64,000 nucleotides of DNA, taken from positions 2,415,501-2,479,500 of the forward strand of contig NZ_CP012332.1 in NCBI RefSeq assembly GCF_001263175.1, given 5' to 3'. Of this stretch, positions 61,079 through 64,000 are shown one piece after another. The translations under genes and the position numbers were made by a program. Numbering within the stretch: position 1 is the first letter of the stretch; the number at the start of each line of letters is the position of its first letter. The notes beneath the pieces were generated by a model. That model was not told where the DNA came from, ran no database searches, and saw only the letters and a program-made list of their open reading frames with translations. Origin of the DNA: Vulgatibacter incomptus (GTDB taxonomy: Bacteria; Myxococcota; Myxococcia; Myxococcales; Vulgatibacteraceae).

Positions 61079-64000
61079 ATGTCGAGCTTCGCGGCTTCAT
61101 CCAGCCGTTTGATCCGGAGGCACGGGAGGTCCGTGCCCATCGCGGCGGCGGTCGCCGCGATCGCCGTGGCGGCCATCTTTGCCTCGGGGTGTGGGACGTC
61201 CGACAAGCTCGTGAGGGTCTACGATACGGCCCGGGCCTCCCCTGAGCAGCTGCAGGCCAGCCGCGATCGCGCAGACCTGCTCGCGCTCACCTGGAGCCTG
61301 ACGGACGGCGCAAGGCCCACCGCCTTGACCGTGGAGAGGGACGGGGCCGAGTTGGCGACCCTGCCGGGCGACGCGACCGCATTCGAGGACGAGAGCGCGG
61401 AGCCAGGCGCGTGGGAGGCGCCCACGGACCTTCGTGCAGAGGCACAGCCGAACGCCATCCGGCTGAGCTGGAGCGCATCCGCCCGGCGGGACGGAAGGGA
61501 ATACGCCTATCGAGTCCTGGCGACCTACGACGATGACGTAAAGCTGGCCTCGAACGAAGCGAAGGGCTTGCGCACCGCTCCGGCCGAAGGCGGATACCGG
61601 GTGTGCCGCGACGGCGACTCGATCGCGGAGACCACGACCCTGACCTTCGACGACGCCAGCTCGACACCGGGACGATTCGGCGAGGCGGAGCTCTCCGCCA
61701 GAGGAGACGCGGATGCGGTCCGCCTTCGCTGGAAGGCGCCGTCCTCGATCCCGGGCTTTCGGCATTCCTTCGTGGTCCGCGCCTTCACGGCCTTTGGGGA
61801 GGGACCGGACTCCGAGGCGGCGTCCGCTTCCCGTCCCGCCCCTGTCGCGGCAGGCTTCGAGATCACCCGGGACGGAGGGACGATTGCGACGCTGCCAGCC
61901 GCGGCTATCTCGTTCGACGACGCCGGAGCAGCAGCGGGCTCCGCCGGAGCGCCTCTTCTGACCTTGGACGGGCGGGAGGATGCGGTTGCGCTCGGCTGGA
62001 CCCTCCCTGCCACCCACGGCGGCTCCACCCACGCCTACGCACTGCTGGCCTCGGGAGAGGGGCAGACGCTCCCTGTAGCGTCCGTCGAGGCGTCGCGAGC
62101 AGCGCCCTCGGTGACGGGATTCCGCGTCGAGCGCGACGGCCTTGAGCTGGCCGTGCTCCCGCCGGAAGCGAGGTTCGTGGTCGATTCCAACGCGGAAGCG
62201 GGATGGCTCGGCATGCCCTCGGACGTCACCGCCAGCGACGGTACGGCCGATCCAATCCGAGTCCAGTGGTCCCCGCCGCCGACGTCTTCGGGAACGGTCC
62301 ACGACTACCGCGTCGTGGCGACAACGAACATCGGCAGGGACGCACGTTCCAACGTCCTCATCGGTGGCCGAAGCGCCCCGACCGTGACCGGCTACGAGCT
62401 CCAGCGTGACGGAGACCCCTGGATCCCCGTGGGGACCGAGACCTCCTTCGAGGACGACGACGGGCCTCGTGGGACGATCCAGGTCACCTCCACCCTCGTC
62501 TCGGATCGGGTGCTGGGCTTCGTCGAGGTGAGCCTCGATGGACAGCCGAACATCGTGCCGCCGTCTCCGAGTCAATTCCGGGTCCGCGCCCTGACGGCGA
62601 CCTATGTCGGCCCCGGCTCCGCGCCCGTCTCTGGAATCCGCAAGATCGGCTCGACACTCGAGGTCCAGTGGCAGCGCTCCGCCGGGGATTCCGACGACGA
62701 CTACGCCGATCTCCCCGACGCTGTCTTCAGCTCTTCCGTCGACTTGGATGCGTCGACCGCCGAGTCGCGGTTCTATCGTGCGCGACTTCTTACGGAAGGC
62801 GCCGAGGGTGTCTCCGTGCCGGTCCGGGGCAAAGCCCACGGCTACATCACCGTCTCCGTGGGCTCATCCAACAGTTGCGGGATTCGAACCGACGGGAAGA
62901 TCGCTTGCTGGGGATGGAAGTACGAAGGCCCATCCGCAATCGTGCCGCCCGCGGACGTCTTCTCGAGCGTCGCTTCCGGGCACCATGGCTGCGGCCTTCG
63001 CGCGAGCGACGGCAAAATGCTCTGCTGGGGCGACAACGGTTACGGACAGGCGCCGCCAGGCCCCTCCACCGAGTCCTGGCTGTCCGTGGCCTCGACCTAC
63101 ACCACCACCTGTGGCATCCGCGCCGACGGGGTGCTGGATTGCTTCGGGTTCCCCTATTACCCAAACCTCATCAATCCCCAGGACCGGGAAGGACCCTATC
63201 TCTCGGCATCCTTGGGCGAATCGAACCTCTGTGTCGTGGACGTGCTCGGAACCGCCCGATGCTGGGGCGACAACTATTTCCGCCAGAATTCCCCGCCTCC
63301 GCTGACCTTTTCCAGCGTGGCCGTCGGAGACAACTTCATCTGCGGACTTCTCCAGGACGGGCGGATGAGCTGCTGGGGCAAGAACTTGAACGGGCAAGCG
63401 CCGCCGGGCCCTTCGGCCGAGATCTACTCCGTGGTGGCCTCCGGGGACTCCCACACCTGCGGAATCCTCCAAAGCGGAAAGCTGGTCTGTGTGGGATTGA
63501 ACCAGGTAGGCCAGGCTCCCCCAGGGCCGAGCGTGGACTCGTTCCTGGACGTGAGCGCGTTCGGCCCTTCCACCTGCGCCGTGCGGATCGATGGGAAGGT
63601 GCAGTGCTGGGGCGCGAATGTCGTAGGAGCGGCGCCTGTATTGCCCGTGACGGACGTGCTCTCCTCGGTCTCGTCCAACTGCGGGATCCGTAAGGACGGG
63701 ACGCTCGTTTGCTGGGGGCATGTGTCGAGTGACTGGGCGCTTCCGACCGGCAGGTTCACGTCGATCGCCGTGGGTACCGGCTTTGGGTGCGGATTGCGCA
63801 CCGACGGTCGAATCGTCTGCTGGGGCCGCGACGAAGAAGGCCAAGCCCCCACGGCGCCCTCCGCTGACACGTTCACGAGCATCTCAGCCGGGGCCGCGCA
63901 TGCCTGTGGCGTACGCTCCGACGGCAAGGTGCTTTGCTGGGGGTTCAACAACTATGGCCAGGCGCCGCCTGGGCCCTCCGCCGACTCGTTCACCAGCGTG
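61079..64000 (+). CDS. Lipoprotein with FN3-like and RCC1-like repeats (runs off window)
   Basis: Incomplete at the 3' end; at least 974 aa. AAGGGGGG precedes the ATG. The signal sequence ends in FASGC with Cys38, a lipobox, so it is exported. Residues about 55-590 hold roughly five repeats of 85-105 residues with a recurrent RDG-x-x-I/L-A-x-LP start and a x-DAV-x-L-x-W then Y-x-V-x-A strand pattern, resembling fibronectin type III domains. From about residue 592, at least ten RCC1-like units follow, each built on CG-I/L-x2-DG-K-x3-CWG-x-N-x2-GQAPPGPS. RCC1 repeats normally form a beta-propeller. A surface binding or adhesion role is inferred. The frame is open throughout. Confidence 0.8.
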   Translation, partial: MSSFAASSSRLIRRHGRSVPIAAAVAAIAVAAIFASGCGTSDKLVRVYDTARASPEQLQASRDRADLLALTWSLTDGARPTALTVERDGAELATLPGDATAFEDESAEPGAWEAPTDLRAEAQPNAIRLSWSASARRDGREYAYRVLATYDDDVKLASNEAKGLRTAPAEGGYRVCRDGDSIAETTTLTFDDASSTPGRFGEAELSARGDADAVRLRWKAPSSIPGFRHSFVVRAFTAFGEGPDSEAASASRPAPVAAGFEITRDGGTIATLPAAAISFDDAGAAAGSAGAPLLTLDGREDAVALGWTLPATHGGSTHAYALLASGEGQTLPVASVEASRAAPSVTGFRVERDGLELAVLPPEARFVVDSNAEAGWLGMPSDVTASDGTADPIRVQWSPPPTSSGTVHDYRVVATTNIGRDARSNVLIGGRSAPTVTGYELQRDGDPWIPVGTETSFEDDDGPRGTIQVTSTLVSDRVLGFVEVSLDGQPNIVPPSPSQFRVRALTATYVGPGSAPVSGIRKIGSTLEVQWQRSAGDSDDDYADLPDAVFSSSVDLDASTAESRFYRARLLTEGAEGVSVPVRGKAHGYITVSVGSSNSCGIRTDGKIACWGWKYEGPSAIVPPADVFSSVASGHHGCGLRASDGKMLCWGDNGYGQAPPGPSTESWLSVASTYTTTCGIRADGVLDCFGFPYYPNLINPQDREGPYLSASLGESNLCVVDVLGTARCWGDNYFRQNSPPPLTFSSVAVGDNFICGLLQDGRMSCWGKNLNGQAPPGPSAEIYSVVASGDSHTCGILQSGKLVCVGLNQVGQAPPGPSVDSFLDVSAFGPSTCAVRIDGKVQCWGANVVGAAPVLPVTDVLSSVSSNCGIRKDGTLVCWGHVSSDWALPTGRFTSIAVGTGFGCGLRTDGRIVCWGRDEEGQAPTAPSADTFTSISAGAAHACGVRSDGKVLCWGFNNYGQAPPGPSADSFTSV
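62850..64000 (+). repeat. RCC1-like tandem coding repeats
   Basis: At least ten units of about 110-120 bases, each encoding Cys-Gly-Ile/Leu, Asp-Gly-Lys, Cys-Trp-Gly and usually Gly-Gln-Ala-Pro-Pro-Gly-Pro-Ser. Several units are close at DNA level (CAGGCGCCGCC, GGGCCCTCCGCC and TGCTGGGG recur). The array continues past position 64000. Confidence 0.75.

Overview
The window is chromosomal DNA from a very GC-rich Gram-negative bacterium with dense, mostly housekeeping gene content. A member of the Myxococcota (myxobacteria and relatives) is the best fit. The evidence is strong G/C preference at third codon positions, a FrzS-like pseudo-receiver/coiled-coil protein, large receiver proteins with Ala/Pro/Val linkers, several lipoproteins with Cys-rich or RCC1-type repeats, and the TamA/TamB pair. 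This assignment is an inference from content; no rRNA gene is present. I see no integrase, transposase, phage module or CRISPR array.

Layout. 0.1-9.6 kb: a HAD phosphatase, a small membrane protein, a hemerythrin-like protein, a lone 3,5-diaminohexanoate dehydrogenase (kdd), a stomatin/NfeD pair, a family-4-type uracil-DNA glycosylase, a zinc-dependent phospholipase C-like protein, CoaBC and a YkgJ-type cysteine-cluster protein. 9.6-17.9 kb: a CPBP membrane protease, a 547-bp gene-free gap, a Cof-type HAD, a radical SAM protein, alanine dehydrogenase, an ECF sigma/anti-sigma pair and a FrzS-like protein. 17.9-28.3 kb (all minus): two uncharacterised proteins, coaX, birA, a large Cys-rich lipoprotein, nadC and valS. 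28.4-32.5 kb: a receiver protein with a repeat linker, a TPR-metallopeptidase and a diheme cytochrome c.

32.6-46.9 kb holds the classical ribosomal/RNA polymerase block on the minus strand. Its transcription order is tRNA-Thr(TGT), tRNA-Tyr, tRNA-Gly, tRNA-Thr(GGT), tuf, rpmG, tRNA-Trp, secE, nusG, rplK, rplA, rplJ, rplL, rpoB, rpoC. It has a sigma70-like promoter at its head, an L10 leader before rplJ, a strong stem-loop between rplL and rpoB, and a strong intrinsic terminator after rpoC. 47.0-57.8 kb (minus): dnaK, a TamA/BamA-like protein, a TamB-like gene split by a one-base frameshift, a RimK-like ATP-grasp protein, a small lipoprotein and rlmB, tightly spaced. 58.1-64 kb: a diacylglycerol-kinase-like protein, PIN-PhoH ATPase, initiator tRNA-fMet with promoter and terminator, and a lipoprotein with FN3-like and RCC1-like repeats that runs off the window.

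The most unusual observation is a dispersed intergenic element found at four places in the first 21.5 kb. It combines a 44-bp core, colinear without gaps in three copies, with a long hairpin whose arms differ in sequence but keep pairing. The second is the TamB frameshift, which falls in a G5C4 run that also reads as an X XXY YYZ heptamer.
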